Source: Septoria linicola
Lineage: Eukaryota; Ascomycota; Dothideomycetes; Mycosphaerellales; Mycosphaerellaceae
DNA length: 64,000 nucleotides
Direction: 5' to 3'
NCBI GenBank assembly: GCA_024114885.1
Contig: CP099428.1
Span: forward strand, 1,612,001-1,676,000
The position numbers and the translations under genes are program-made. Below the pieces are notes generated by a model that was not told the origin of the DNA, did not search any database, and worked only from the letters and a program-made list of their open reading frames with translations. Positions 43,500 through 56,352 of the stretch are shown here, piece by piece. The stretch's first letter is position 1, and every line of letters starts with the position of its first letter.

Positions 43500-46340
43500 C
43501 CTATTAAATAGTTACCTTTTCTAACGATAACTACTAAAAACACCTTCTTAGATCCGATTATTATTCGCTAGCTACTACTCTTCTACTATATTCTTAAGGA
43601 TCTTCTTAGGAACGGCCTCTCTCTTCTTTAATACTAACACTTCTAAGTTACTATCTACGCTTATAAAGCTAGCTTCGCTAAATACCTACTTCTTAATATC
43701 TATAGCTATAGCGTAGGTAGTATTAAATTAAGCTTTAGCTATAGTCTACTATTTAGTTATATAGACCTTAAACTCCTTCTTACTTATACTAAAGAGCTTC
43801 TTTATTTCTATACTTACTACCTAATCTACCTATAGAACTCGGCCTACTAAGGCGTCGGAAATCGGGCCTAAGCTAGTTAATAGTACCTCTATAGCGAAAG
43901 GCTTTATCGCTCGTATAAGGTATATAGTACTAGAAGCTATAAAGGGTATCTACTCGCGGTAGAGATATACGCTATAGATCGTAGGAACGTTAACGTAATT
44001 ACTATTAGGTAGCTTATCTAATATATAACTATTAGAGTAGGCTAGAAACACTATTAGAATTAGGCGATACTCTTCGCCTATACGAGTATACCGCTAAGGG
44101 ATATAGAGGTGCGAAATGACTAGCGAGCTCGTATTAGTATAAGGATTCTTCTAGCTAAGCTTAAGATTAGCTTTTATTTCGTCAGTAATTACTAGAGATA
44201 TAGTCTCGACGAAGCCTATACTATAGCTTTACTTATTAGCGATAATACGCCTCGCTAGCTACTTTACCTCCTTAGGGTTAAAGAGCCTATTACTAATCGT
44301 ATCCGAGGTTAGTAAAAGTCGTCCTCTATCGCCAGTATCGTCTAGAGAGATCGTAAATTAAACCTAATTAAGCCTCTTTTCCTTAAGTAGTATATTCTTG
44401 TTTAAGGCGATATACTAGAAGCTGTTAGAGTAGTTAGAACCTACCTCGTCGTCGAAGATATAAAAGGTAGTAGATAGGTAGGCTACGTACTTAACGGTCG
44501 TATACGGAGTAGTAACTAGCTAGTATAGCTATAGTAAAGGATACTAGCGAAGAAGCTATTAGGATAGCGAGTACTATATACTACGAGACTAACTATACTA
44601 ACTAATAGCTATATTATACTATCGATATACTATAAACTTATACCGTATAGCTTCGAGTAAAGAGTCCGGGATCTAAAATAGGCCTCTAGTAGAAGAGGAA
44701 TAAAAGAGGAAGCTGTAATTAGTCTAGGTACCCTTATTACTATCGTAGTCTAAGAGCTCCTAAGCCTTCTAATAGATATTAGAAGTAACCTTCAAGTCTA
44801 CTTCGGTCGCGGAGAACTAAAAGAGTCCGAGATAGCTTCCTCCTACCTCGCGTATTAGGGCGTTAATATCGTTCTCTAGTTCCTAAGTATTAGTACCCTT
44901 CTTACTATAACGAGAGCGCCCTACTAGCTTAGAGAAGAAAGTATTCGCTTCTAGCTTAAACTATATCCGGTTTTAAGTATTCTAGGCGATAAGGGCTTAG
45001 AGATCGGCTATACTACCTATCTAAATAATACGCTAGTAGAGAGTATACGTTACGTTAGCCGTCTTCGGTAGCTTTAAACCTATAGTATTACCTATCTTAG
45101 CTATATATTCTTTATAAAGGAGCTAGCTAAGGTATAGAAGAATATTAATTAAAGCGTAGCTCTTAGCTACCTTCTTCTTCTCCTAGATATTATCGACTTC
45201 TTTAAAAGCTCTACTAACGATTATATAGTAGTAGACTTTAGAGGTAATACTATCCTTTATATAAGCCTAGTAACGTAGATTAGGCTCCGAGTCGTTCTCT
45301 AGCTTAATTCCGCTATTATCTTCTAGCACGATTAGCGATAGGCGTTATAGACCTAGTAGCGGCTCTATTATAAGTAAAACTTAATCTTATATAGGATCGC
45401 TATTACTTAAAGTACCTAGTATAGGAGAAGTTTCGATCGAGTTAATAATAGTTTCTTTAGCGCGAATTCTAGTAAGTCTCCTACTCTTATAAAGGGCCTA
45501 CTTCGGTATAGGTTTAGGCGTAGGCTTCTTTATAGAGCTTAGCGTTAACTTCTCTAACTAAGCTTTTAGCCTCTATATAGTACTAGATAATATAGAATCT
45601 CTAAGACGAGGCTCCGGAGTCGTAAGTAAATTACCTTCTCCTTCTCTTTCTTAACTAGAGTTTCGAGTAGGACTAGATAAGGATAGGCTCTTAGGTATAG
45701 AAGAGGAGGGTCGTCTATTAGATCTTAGATTTCTAGGAGGAGGTAATAGTCTATAGGATATTAAGAGCTATTTCTCTACTACCGAGAATATATAAGTCGG
45801 TTCTTCGAAAGCCTCTCCTTTAGTAAGCTTGACTATAAATCCGTACTAATCAAGTCTATAGCCTACCTCTAGGCGTGCCTCTCTTATCTTATAGCTAAAC
45901 ACGTCGACCTACGAGAGCTCTACCTTAAACTTATTCTAGTAGCGTCTCCTATTTAAGTTCGTATTAATAAAGCCTAAGCCTTACGAGCTAGGAGTCTTCT
46001 TACTTCTCTATAGCTAAAAATGCTAGCTACGAGAGAATATATTCGCTACCTACTAATAGAAACGATCTTACTTTTACTACGCCGAGAAGACCTAGTCTTT
46101 AGGCTCGCTCTCTTCGAAGACGCCTTTATACTTATTTAACTATTAACGAAGGTTCCTAAGTATCTCTTTATCGTATAAGACTTAGTTAAGGAAGAGGAAG
46201 TTCTACTCGTACCTAAACTCTATACGTAGCTACTACTAAATTAAGTTTCTCTCCTTTACTAAGTCTCGGCCTTCTTAGCGTATCTTCTTTATATTATCGC
46301 GCTTTACGCTCTACGCGTTAAGGTACTTTAGCAAAATCTT
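43500..46340 (-). pseudogene. Unidentified decayed ORF in the 3.9 kb segment unique to gypsy copy 1
   Basis: I do not recognise it. The minus strand reads protein-like with only TAA/TAG stops in the parts I checked: VDVFSYKIREARLEVGYRLD, FIVKLTKGEAFEEPTYIFSV (about 45,900-45,780), SSLVISHLYIP, YTRIGEEYRLILIVFLAYSN, IPFIASSTIYLIRAIKPFAI (about 44,150-43,900) and FSISKKEFKVYITK. Many stops would be Trp or Gln. It lies between the candidate LTR (43,386) and the 3' end of pol (47,303), same strand as pol, and is missing from the second gypsy copy. Confidence 0.4.
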
Positions 46341-47302
46341 AGCTAAGAGGCGTTTAAAGAAGTTAAATATACCGATCTTTATTCTATCGTTTACTTCCTC
46401 GACTTACTTAAGTACTAAGTCGATACTCTCCTCCTATTCTTATAGCGTTTCTAGCGATAGGATAGCTTTAGTAGCGTTATTAAGGTTTATTATACTAGTA
46501 AAAGGTCTACTTAAGGCCTAGAAACTAACGAGCGAGCCTTCGCGATTAGTACGAGCGAGCGCTATACCTTATATAGAACTTAAAGAAGCTATCTTTCGTC
46601 GTTTCTTCAAGGACTCTTATCTAAGTAGTTCTTATATAGGACTTCGAACGGGCGAGGTAGAAGGCGAAAGCGCTAATCTTAATAGTTTAGGTATTAAAGA
46701 ACGCTAGAAAGAGGAAGTCTTATTCTTTATACGTAATAGAGAAAGAGAACGTCTTTAAATAGTCGAGTTAGTAGCTTAGGGCGATATAAAGCGCGTAACT
46801 AGTAATAAGTAACTTAAATAGCGAGGAGAGTCGAGCGCGTAACCGGTTATAGAGTTTTCTATTATATTAGTTACTACTTACGTATATAAACAGCTATATA
46901 GCGTTACTAGGTAGTAACGAAAGATAAGAATCGAACTTAATAGAAGTAAGGCTCTATAGTAACTAATTAATAGTTAATAAGGAAGAAGAGATCGTTTAGA
47001 GCGTAAAAGTAGTCTAATTATATACCTTATCGTAGTAGCGTAACTACTATTAGGATTAGGGGTCTATACGCGAGGCTTAGTTACGTAAGGTTTTAGTTAT
47101 CGTTTAAAAAGACAACTAAAAGTTCGCTTTACCTTAACGCTTCTATAGCTATCGTATACTACTAACGCTACTACTAACTACTATAGTATATACCTTACTA
47201 TCGCCGACAAGGACTAAGACTTAGATACTATCGTCGTTACCCCTACTAACTTAAAAGAGCCTTATTTTTCGTATACCTAGTTAACTTACTAGATCGCGCT
47301 TT

Positions 47303-50300
47303 CTATATCGTAAGAGACCGCTAGCGCTATAATTAATAGCTAGAAAGGAGCTATTAGAGCCGTTATTACCGATAATTCAAGCTTCTCTATTCTTATATAG
47401 GCTAAAAAACTTTAAACTTCAAGAATTCTCTACTAGAAACTAATATTTTTAGTAACTTCTTTAGCTAGGCGAAAATTAGCGATAAAAAGACCTTTAGGAT
47501 AGAAAACCCTTATCTTCCTTCTTTGATTAGCGATAGGAAAGGGCTCTAGGAAGGTAGATTATAGTACTAACCTTAGAAATCGTTAGTAGAAAAGAGCTTC
47601 GAGAGTATAGGTCTAGCTTAGATTTTTAAGACCTATTAGTAGAAAGTAGCTTAGGATAGCTAACTTTTATAGCGATAGTAGGCTCGAGACTTAGAAAAAG
47701 GAGTAGGATAGTAGGTTAGCTATTAGATATAGAATCTATACTTAAAAGTTAGGCTTAGAGGAGTAACTAGCTATATAGATACTTATCTTAGCTATAGAAA
47801 ATAGCGTCGAGACAGTTAGGATTAGCTAGATTTCTACTAATCTAGTAAATAAGGAGCTTAGGAAGCTTAGATTAGAGCTCGATAGTAGCTTTAAGACTAA
47901 AAGAAGAGCTCGAGACAGCTAAGATTTAGCTAGATTTATACTAGTCTAGTAAATTATAAGCTTAGGAAGCTCCGATTAGAGCTTAATAGTAGCTTTAGGA
48001 CTAAGAGAAGTACTTAGAAAGGTTAGATTAGAGCTCTAGGAATAAAAGAAGCGCTTAGGATAGTACGATCTTAGGAAGATTAGCTCTTTTATAGTAGAGG
48101 CTAGGCTTTAGTAGCTAGATCTTAGCTCGTATCTCTAATTAAGTATCGCTCGTTGAATTTCTACTTCTTTAGCTCTACTAGGCTAGCTTTAGCCTTTAGC
48201 TTACTAAGTCTTCTATTTCTTCTTTAAGCTCTATTAGTAGCTAGCGTATATAACTCTCTCTTTCTTCTTAAGTTATTACTAATAGCTTACTAATAAAGAT
48301 CTATAGGTGCTTATACCTAGGTAGAAGGCCTAGTTCTATAACCTTCTCTATTGGTAGCGGTGCTTCTTCTAGTTTAACCTAATCTGGAACTAGCTTTAGG
48401 TTTTCTCGTAGAAAGGTATATTTCTTAAGGTCTATCCTCTTATAGATATACTCCTATTTAGAGCTATCTAGCTCCTTAAGCTTATACGATATACCTTTCT
48501 ATAATACTTTAGATACTTTAAAAAGGCCTTCCTACCTAAACGTAAGCTTATAGGAGAAGCTAGTTTTTAACTTAGAGTAGTATACTAATACGAGATCTCC
48601 TTCCTATAGTATAGTAAGATCTATATAGCGATATTTATTAAAGTACGCCTTATTCTATTCTTAGAAACGCTATTAACGTAGTCGTCCTTCTTCTATAGTC
48701 GTTTCTATAGCTTCTAGGGCTTAAGCTCGAATCGTAAGAAGCTCTACTCTAGTCTTAACCTTGCCCTAATCTATAATCTAGAAAGTATAGTATTCTAGCT
48801 CGATTAGTAGTACTACGTTACGCCTAATTATTACTTCCGATAGCGTTAGGCCGGTAGTAGAGACTATTATCGTTCTCTCTACCTATAGAACTACTAGAAT
48901 ATAGTTACGAATCGTATAAAGGCCGCTATTAGAGAGCTTTAAATAAGCGTCTAATATCGTCTTATAGCTGACTTTAACGATAGCGTTAGACTAAGAGTAG
49001 TACGGCGAAATGTTAATACGTTTAATACTATACGATAGTAGTAGCTTCTCTACGTTACTAAGGTTAGTCTTATAGTTATCGAGGATAACTTCTATAGCGG
49101 CACCCTACTAGTAAAAGATCTCTTCCTATATAAACCTTACTATCTATACTAAAGAGATACTCTTTACTAGGCACTAGAATATACGTGCTTCTAGCTAGCG
49201 CGATAGAGATTCGCGTATAACTATTAACGAACAGTTCTTCGAGACATATAAGCCGTCGATATACTACCTCTAGCCGACCGTAACTTAGAGCGGGATTTAT
49301 AGTTCTCTAGGTACCTATCGTCTATACCGAAGACTATAAATAGTATATTATCGAATAGCGAGCGAAATCTAAGCCTAAACCCTATCCTACTACTATCGTT
49401 TCTAGATAAGATTATACGTCTATTTAGCGCTATAGTAGCCGTTCTTATAATAGTATGCCTTAATAATACGAGCTCGTACTTTAGGTTTATCGATAACTCG
49501 CTATAGAGGTCTAGCTACTTGCTCTTAGCGCTAGAGCTAGTTATTCTTAATATAAAATAGCCGGTACTTCTTTCTTAACCGCTTATACTCGTTATTAGAA
49601 ACTCTCTTAGGTCTTTATATTCGTATAAGTACGAAAGCGATATTTATTAACTCCTAAGAGTAGATCTTATTAATTATAGGTAGCTCGCCCTAAATTACCT
49701 ATATAGAGAAGGCGTTAACGTAAAAGGTATCGAAGAATTACTCGTTAATTATTAGATCTACGTCTTCTTCCTACTCTATAGCCTCTATATCTTTAGGCGT
49801 AGTAGGCTTCCTTAATAACGAATCTAGAGCTATATACTTCTTACTAGGAACATATATAACGTTAAAGTCGAAGAGGTAGATCTATACTAGCTAGCGCGTT
49901 ATTACTATATTCGGCAAATTAGAGGTAGCCTTATTAAGCTAGTAAACGAGAGTATTTATATTAATCTCTAGTTAGAAGTATACTCTAAATAGCTATAGTT
50001 TCAGCTTCTTTAATACCTTTAGTATACTAAGGCATTCGCGCTTTCTAGTATTATACTTAACCTCTACTAGGTTAAATAGGCCGGACTTATATCGGACTAG
50101 ATAGTAGAGAAGTAGCTCGTCTCGATTATATTAGGAAAGCGTATATCCCTAACCTTTACTACTTAAATCTACGCCTATAATAATAAGTCCTACTCCTTCT
50201 CTAAAGTTAAGAGTAACTAGGGCTAGGGCTAAAACTAGTGCCTTTAAGACGACGTCTTTAGCTAGTTAGTGTTCGGTAGTCTATTAAAACTTAGTATCCT

Positions 50301-53300
50301 TCTATAAGAGCTTAAATAGTAGAGTAAGGATAATCGTAAAACCTTTAACCTAGACGCGGTAGTACGTAACTACGCCGAGGAAGATTCGAACCTTCTTCTA
50401 ATTCTCTAGGGTCGGCTATTTCTTAATCTTAGCTACTCTTACGAAGTCTAGATAGCGACTATCGATACTAGTAAGGTAACTAACGATTACTAGTTGTTCG
50501 TAATAGAGCTATAGCTTATTAAAAGCTATAGTTATATTAGCTCGTTCTATATTATAGAGAACGTCGTCTATAGCTATAATATATTTAATAACGTAATAGC
50601 GAAGGCTAGGTTTAATCTCTTTACTATCGTACTTCGTCTTAGGCCCTTTAATACTAATATTATTAAGGAACGGCCGTACCTTATACGAGACATACTCTAT
50701 AAGCACTTGATTAATAATACGAACGAACTAGGTAATAGAATTCGTAGCTCCTTACGGTAACGTTGTCTACTATAATAGTCCTAGTAGTAAGTCGAAGCCT
50801 ATAAGGTCTCTATATAACTTATCGAGTAGAATTTAGTTATATCTAGAGAAGATATTAACTAACGAGGCTAGCGTATAACCGGCAAAGTCCTTAGAGAAAC
50901 CCTTAGCGTCGAGTAGTAAGTTCGAATCTCTTATAGTAACTTGATTAAACTTCTAAGCTATGTTAATTAACCGATACTTCTTAGGCTTACCTATCTTCGT
51001 CTTCTTACTAATAAGGAAGTATAGGTTTCGATAAGTACTATAGTATAGCTTAAGAGTTCTAGCTTAGATTCGTTGTCTTAGTATATCTTCTACGACGTAC
51101 TATAGAGATAGGTTTAGCTTAAAGCCTAGATACTACTATAGCTCGTAAGGAACTATCTAAATCTTCTATAGTAGAGTAATATTAGAATTAATTCGGCCTA
51201 AATACGTAAAGTCCTACGTAAAGGTAGCTTCTCGATTCCTTAGTATATAGTATAATAAATCTAGCTCCTTTAGTAGTAGTTCTATACTAGGTTTGAACTT
51301 TGTAAGCCGTTTAGGCATAAGCTGTAATCTAGGCTCGATCGTCGAGAACCTCTTAGTTAGGTACTTACTATCGTAAGGTCTAGTACTAGGTAGTATAGCT
51401 ACTTCCTTCTTAATATAAGTCCGTCGCTAGTCTTTTAATCCGCTAGGGTTTAAGCTATTAGTTATAGTAATGTCCGTATTTACTAGTTTAATCTTATTAG
51501 TAACTCGCTTATAAAGAGTATAGGCGCTAATATAATTATCTAGCTTCTACTACTTCGTAGCTTCTTTATTACGAGCTCTCTCTATAGCTATATTAATAGC
51601 GGCCGAGATAACGTACGTCTCTTCGCTAAGCTCGTCGTCTACTTTATCGGAAATAACCTCGTCGTAGAGTCTAGGTTCTTAGATAGCTAGCTCCGCCTCT
51701 CTAAGCTTACTACGTATAATTATCAAGTATTCGTCTCTATAATTCGAACTCTAGCTCGATCGAGACACTAGTATAGTATCTTTAAAACTATACCTAATAC
51801 CCTAGTATAAGTCTCGCTCGTTAGTATAAGCTAGTTTAGCTTCGCTAGTAGTTAGTAAAAGCTTCTTAAGTCGACTATTTTAGCTGAATTTAGCGATATT
51901 ACTTTCGATAGCCGCTACTACGAGATAGTTATACTATGTTTGAGTCTAGCTATAATTAACCCGTCTTAATAGTTCGAGCTACTATCGTAGAGAGGTACTT
52001 TATCTAATTAAGTCTACTATAAAATAGTCCCTAAAGTAGATTACCTTTATATACGATAACTACTACGTAAGGTAGTTAAAGACTTAATTCTCTAGGAGTT
52101 TAGAGCTATTAGTAACCGTAAACGAATACTAGTACTAATCGCTTATCTATCTATACTACTAGTACGGTTTAAAGTATAGTATAGGAGGTATAACGTAATT
52201 ATCGTTTAAAAAGGCAACTATAGAACGTTCCGCTAGCTAACCCCTCTAAGTAGAGTTTTTACCTCTAACTACTAAACCTTATATAGAAAGAGTAGTAGAA
52301 GCTTGAAAAGCTTATAATCCCTTCCTCTACTCTTCGCTATTATAAGATCTAGAGTCCTCGATAGTATACCCTATATTCTTCGGCTAGTAATTACTAAAAG
52401 TTAGAGTTCGAATACTAACTTCTATTAAATCTTAACGCGATATACGTATTAGAGCTCCTACTAAACTCGTACTATCGACTAGAGCTAGTTCCTCGGTACT
52501 CTAGCTTTTCCTAGGACTTATTCTATAGTACGTATATTACTACGGCTATTAAAACTAGTAAATATAATAATATAGCTGTCTAGAGTACTAATTAAGCCCT
52601 CCTAAGAGCTATTATCGTAGTTCTTAGAAGCTAGGCGTACTCTCCGCGCCTATAGTCGGCTAAGTAAGATCGAGCCGTTCGCTAGTAAGACTAGAAATAG
52701 TATCGTAACTCTTACGCTAAAGGTATCGATTAATACCTCTAGGTAGTACCTAACGAAAGTAACCTTGCCTCCGACTCCTTCTATAGTAATATTACCGAGA
52801 GGGGTTATACCGACTTAAAGCTTTCGAACATATTCGATTAGTATAATTATTAACTTAGCCCCCTCGTCGATTAAAGACTTATAAGCTATTATTCGAGGTC
52901 CGTACTTTATAGGCACGTAGATACTTAGAATAATTTAATAGATATTATTAAATAATAGAAGGATATTATCTATTCGCTTATAAAGCTTAGAAGCGAGCCT
53001 AGGCTTAACTATATCAATCGCTATAGTAGTAGCCTAGAAGGCCTTAATATCGGTCGCTAAGATAGCTTTTATTAGCTCCTTCTCTACCTACTCGCTAAAG
53101 GCTTTAGATAGTAAGGAATATATACTAATCTTAGCTCTACTACCTCTATTCGTACGCTTCTTTATATAGAGCTTATTAAGCTTCTTACGTAGATCCGTAT
53201 CGTTTAGAATACGACCCTATAAGGAATACGACGCTCGCTCGCTATAGAGAATAATCTCTACTAAGCTTAACTAGACCTTAGATTCGAGTATTTTGTCTAT

Positions 53301-55330
53301 CTAGAAGACGTTAGCGTTATTATTAGCGTACGTAGCTCGAAGGTAGTTATCCGTACGCTTAGTCTTTAGAGGCTCCTTAGCCTTCTTCTACTTTTAAGTA
53401 TATATAGGAGCGACTAGAACTAGTAGACCGTTTAGATAGTCGTATATCTACTTATCCTCGACCTTATCGTTATTACGTCTCTAAGTTTAAGAATCCTCTA
53501 ACTCCTCTATATCTATAAGGTAAGGAGCTAGCTAGTTTTTATCTTTAACCTCTTTAATATAAGAGTAACGATAAGCGTAGGTTCTTATAGCTATAGCCTA
53601 GGTCGTAATCTACTTCTATACTCCTATTAGCTATCCTTCGACTAGACGAGAAGAGTTTAGGTTCCGCTTTATCTTTACGCTATCTCTAGCTACGTAGGCG
53701 CTAATTAGATCGTCCTAATCTTTCTATATAATAGAAGCGACTTAGCCGATATTAATAGAACTATTAATACTAGCTACCTTATTCGCTATCCTCTACTAGC
53801 TCGCTCTTAGCGTTAATAAACGATCTATATTTTTAAGGTTAATCTTCCTATAGCGCTACTCTAAGGCGCCTATTAATACGAACAGCTTTAGTAGTTCCTT
53901 ATCCTAGTAGTACTATATCTTTTCCGTATCTAGGCGAGGCGTTCTATAGTATATAATACCGGTCTTTAGATCTCTATATATTAAGCCCTTAGTCTCGAAC
54001 TACTATAGGTACTCGTAGTTTATAGCTATATAGCCTTCGAGCCTATATATCTAATAACCTAAAATCTTTAGAGCGATCGCTATATAGGCCTTAATTATTA
54101 ACCGGTTATCTATTATAGCTAAGTTAATCGAAATCTCCTAGCTATAAGTAGGCCTTAGAATATATAGATAGTCGTAATCGTAAGACTTCGCCCGCTATCC
54201 TATCGACGAGCGTAGTAGCTACGAGTCTCTTTCTTCGAGTCGACGAATCGTAGCGATTATAAGGTCTTATATACTAGTAGTAATGTTATCGACGGTTACT
54301 AGCTTACGGCCTTTATAGACTACCGTTTCTCTAGCCTTGAACTTAGAGTTCAGTCTTAGAGCGGACTTCTTTACTACTTCGTATAACTACTAGACGTCTC
54401 TACCGCCTTCGTTATATACTTCTAATTTAAAGTCCTTATTACTATTAATCTAACGCTAGGCTGTCTTTAAGAGCTTACTATAATCTAAGTCCTTATTATT
54501 AAGATCTAACTTAAGATAGGCCTAGAGCCTCTTACTAAAACGAAATAGAAGGCCTCGTATAAATAGAAGAGTACGAGAACGCTCGTCTATATACGAAGTA
54601 GGCATAGTATTAGAGTAGAGTATAAACTGCCTTAAGTACTCTAAGAGATTATTATCCTCGCTACGGTTAACCTTATAAAGGTTTTCTATATAGTAGCAGT
54701 TTCCGAGTATATATATATTATCGTACTTTTAGTATTCCTTAATAATCGACTCTTTAAACTTAGCGTAGTCTCGGTCGTAGAAACTATTAAGGCGCTAGTA
54801 TCGTCTATATTAGATAACCGTAACCTAAGTAAGTAACTTCTCGTAAAGCTATTTATTATTATTAATAAGTAGAATAGAGTAGTTACTATATAGCGCTTTA
54901 AAACGCTTAATATACTCGGTTACGTTCTCCTTATTAAAGAAGGGATTCTAGTTCGAGCTAGGTAGTAGCGGAACCTAAGCGACAATTACCTTCTAGCTTT
55001 AGGTTACTTAGATAGTCTCTATAAGTAGCTAGAACTACGCTATAGATAGTCTACCTCCTAAGTTTAATCTTTAAAAGATATTAGTATTAGGGTTAAGGTT
55101 AGTACCTCCTTAGTCCTCCGCTTCTATAGATATATCGTTGTCTAGTAGAGAGAATAAAGTAAAAGCGAGTAGTAGCTTTACTAGTAATCTTCGAATTTGC
55201 TTATTAAGTTAGTTAGATAAGCTACTCTCTAGTATTTTAGGCTAGCTAATAGATACTAATTTACTTATAGAGCTTGTTCGAAGGTGTTCTAAGAGTATAT
55301 TATACTCTCCTTAATTAAGGTTTTTAAATA
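47303..55330 (-). mobile_element. Ty3/gypsy retrotransposon, copy 1 (RIP-degraded)
   Basis: Order on the minus strand is gag (about 55.2-53 kb), pol and the 3' end near 47.3 kb. Gag reads YAKFKESIIKEY, NLYKVN, LLEYLRQFILYSNTMP and RFSKRL near 54,780-54,540. The longest intact piece, 50,706-50,509, is the reverse-transcriptase region that in fungal gypsy elements reads Phe-Leu-Asp-Asp-Ile-x-Val-Lys-Gly-Pro-Lys; here it is FLNNISIKGPKTKYDS, with both catalytic Asp changed to Asn by G-to-A. Near 48,500-48,400 a C-terminal integrase module (SYKLKELDSSK) is readable. It is inactive. Confidence 0.83.
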
Positions 55331-56069
55331 AAATATAGTTGTCGTTTAAAACGATAACTAAAAAACAAGAGTCTAAAATTTTATTAGCCGTCGGAAGGTA
55401 AACGTTAAACTTTTCTTTATAATACTAGAGCTACATTAATTATACCTAATAAGCAAGGTATGTCGTGTCGTATAGTTCGACCGTTTATAGCTAGGCGCGT
55501 CTATCTCGCTTATTTAGGTAATTCGCTATATAACTATAGTAGTATAATATTACGTTAGCCTATACTATATACCGGGTCCGAGGCCTTAGACGTAATTAGT
55601 ATCCTTAGCTAAACGATTAGCGTCTAACGCCGTGCTAGAGCTTATTCTAAGTAGTCTATATACTAGGGGATATAAGATTGCCTAGATAGGTCCGGCCTAT
55701 CCTATAGCCTCTACGCTATCCGAACAAGGGCGTTTTTACGCTAAACCGGGGTCTAATCGAAGACTATTATAGGTATAGAGACCCCGAGTAAATCTCTAAT
55801 ATAGTAAGTCGCCTTACTATCTATCTAATAATTACCGAATAGATCCGTACTAAGAGGTACTAGAGGTTTATAACTTTTCTAGGTTAGAGCGATATCTATA
55901 TTCTAGAGGCTTCTATATTATTATAGCTCTTTAAGTCGCCTCTTACGTAGGCTTCTTTTAGGCCTCTTATTAATATTTATAATACGTTAGTTCTCGCTTT
56001 AAGGCTACTATCTACCCTTCGCGCTTCTAGTTCTAGTATAAGAGAGAAGAGATAGCCCTATCTTCGGCT
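55331..56069. other. Stretch between gypsy copy 1 and the candidate LTR
   Basis: About 740 bp, somewhat richer in C/G than its surroundings (55,600-55,800). It may be the untranslated leader between LTR and gag. I found no clear primer-binding site and no gene. Confidence 0.35.
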
Positions 56070-56352
56070 CTATTAATAGATAATAACTACTCTAATACTA
56101 ACCCTCTAGGTAGGTATAAGAGCGGTCGCTATAGAACAAGACCTATTTAGGGAGTAATAGTCTTATAATACGTATATTAACTAGTAGTAACGAGCTCAAA
56201 CTAGTAGTCCTAAGACTAAGAGCCTATACTAGGACCGTAGGACATTAAATTAATCAAGTAGAGTAAACATTACTATCTTAGAAACGAGCTACTACCTTGC
56301 TTTTATACTAAAACTACTAAGTACAGTATATAAGTAGGCCTTTACCTTACTA
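56070..56352. repeat. 284 bp direct repeat, copy B (candidate gypsy LTR)
   Basis: Matches 43,103-43,386. It directly abuts the 3' end of the second gypsy copy, as a 3' LTR would, and lies upstream of copy 1 as its 5' LTR would. Confidence 0.78.

Noticed and set aside
50509..50706. Stand-alone 65-residue protein
   Set aside because: It is an uninterrupted scrap of gypsy reverse transcriptase with both catalytic Asp changed, not a gene.
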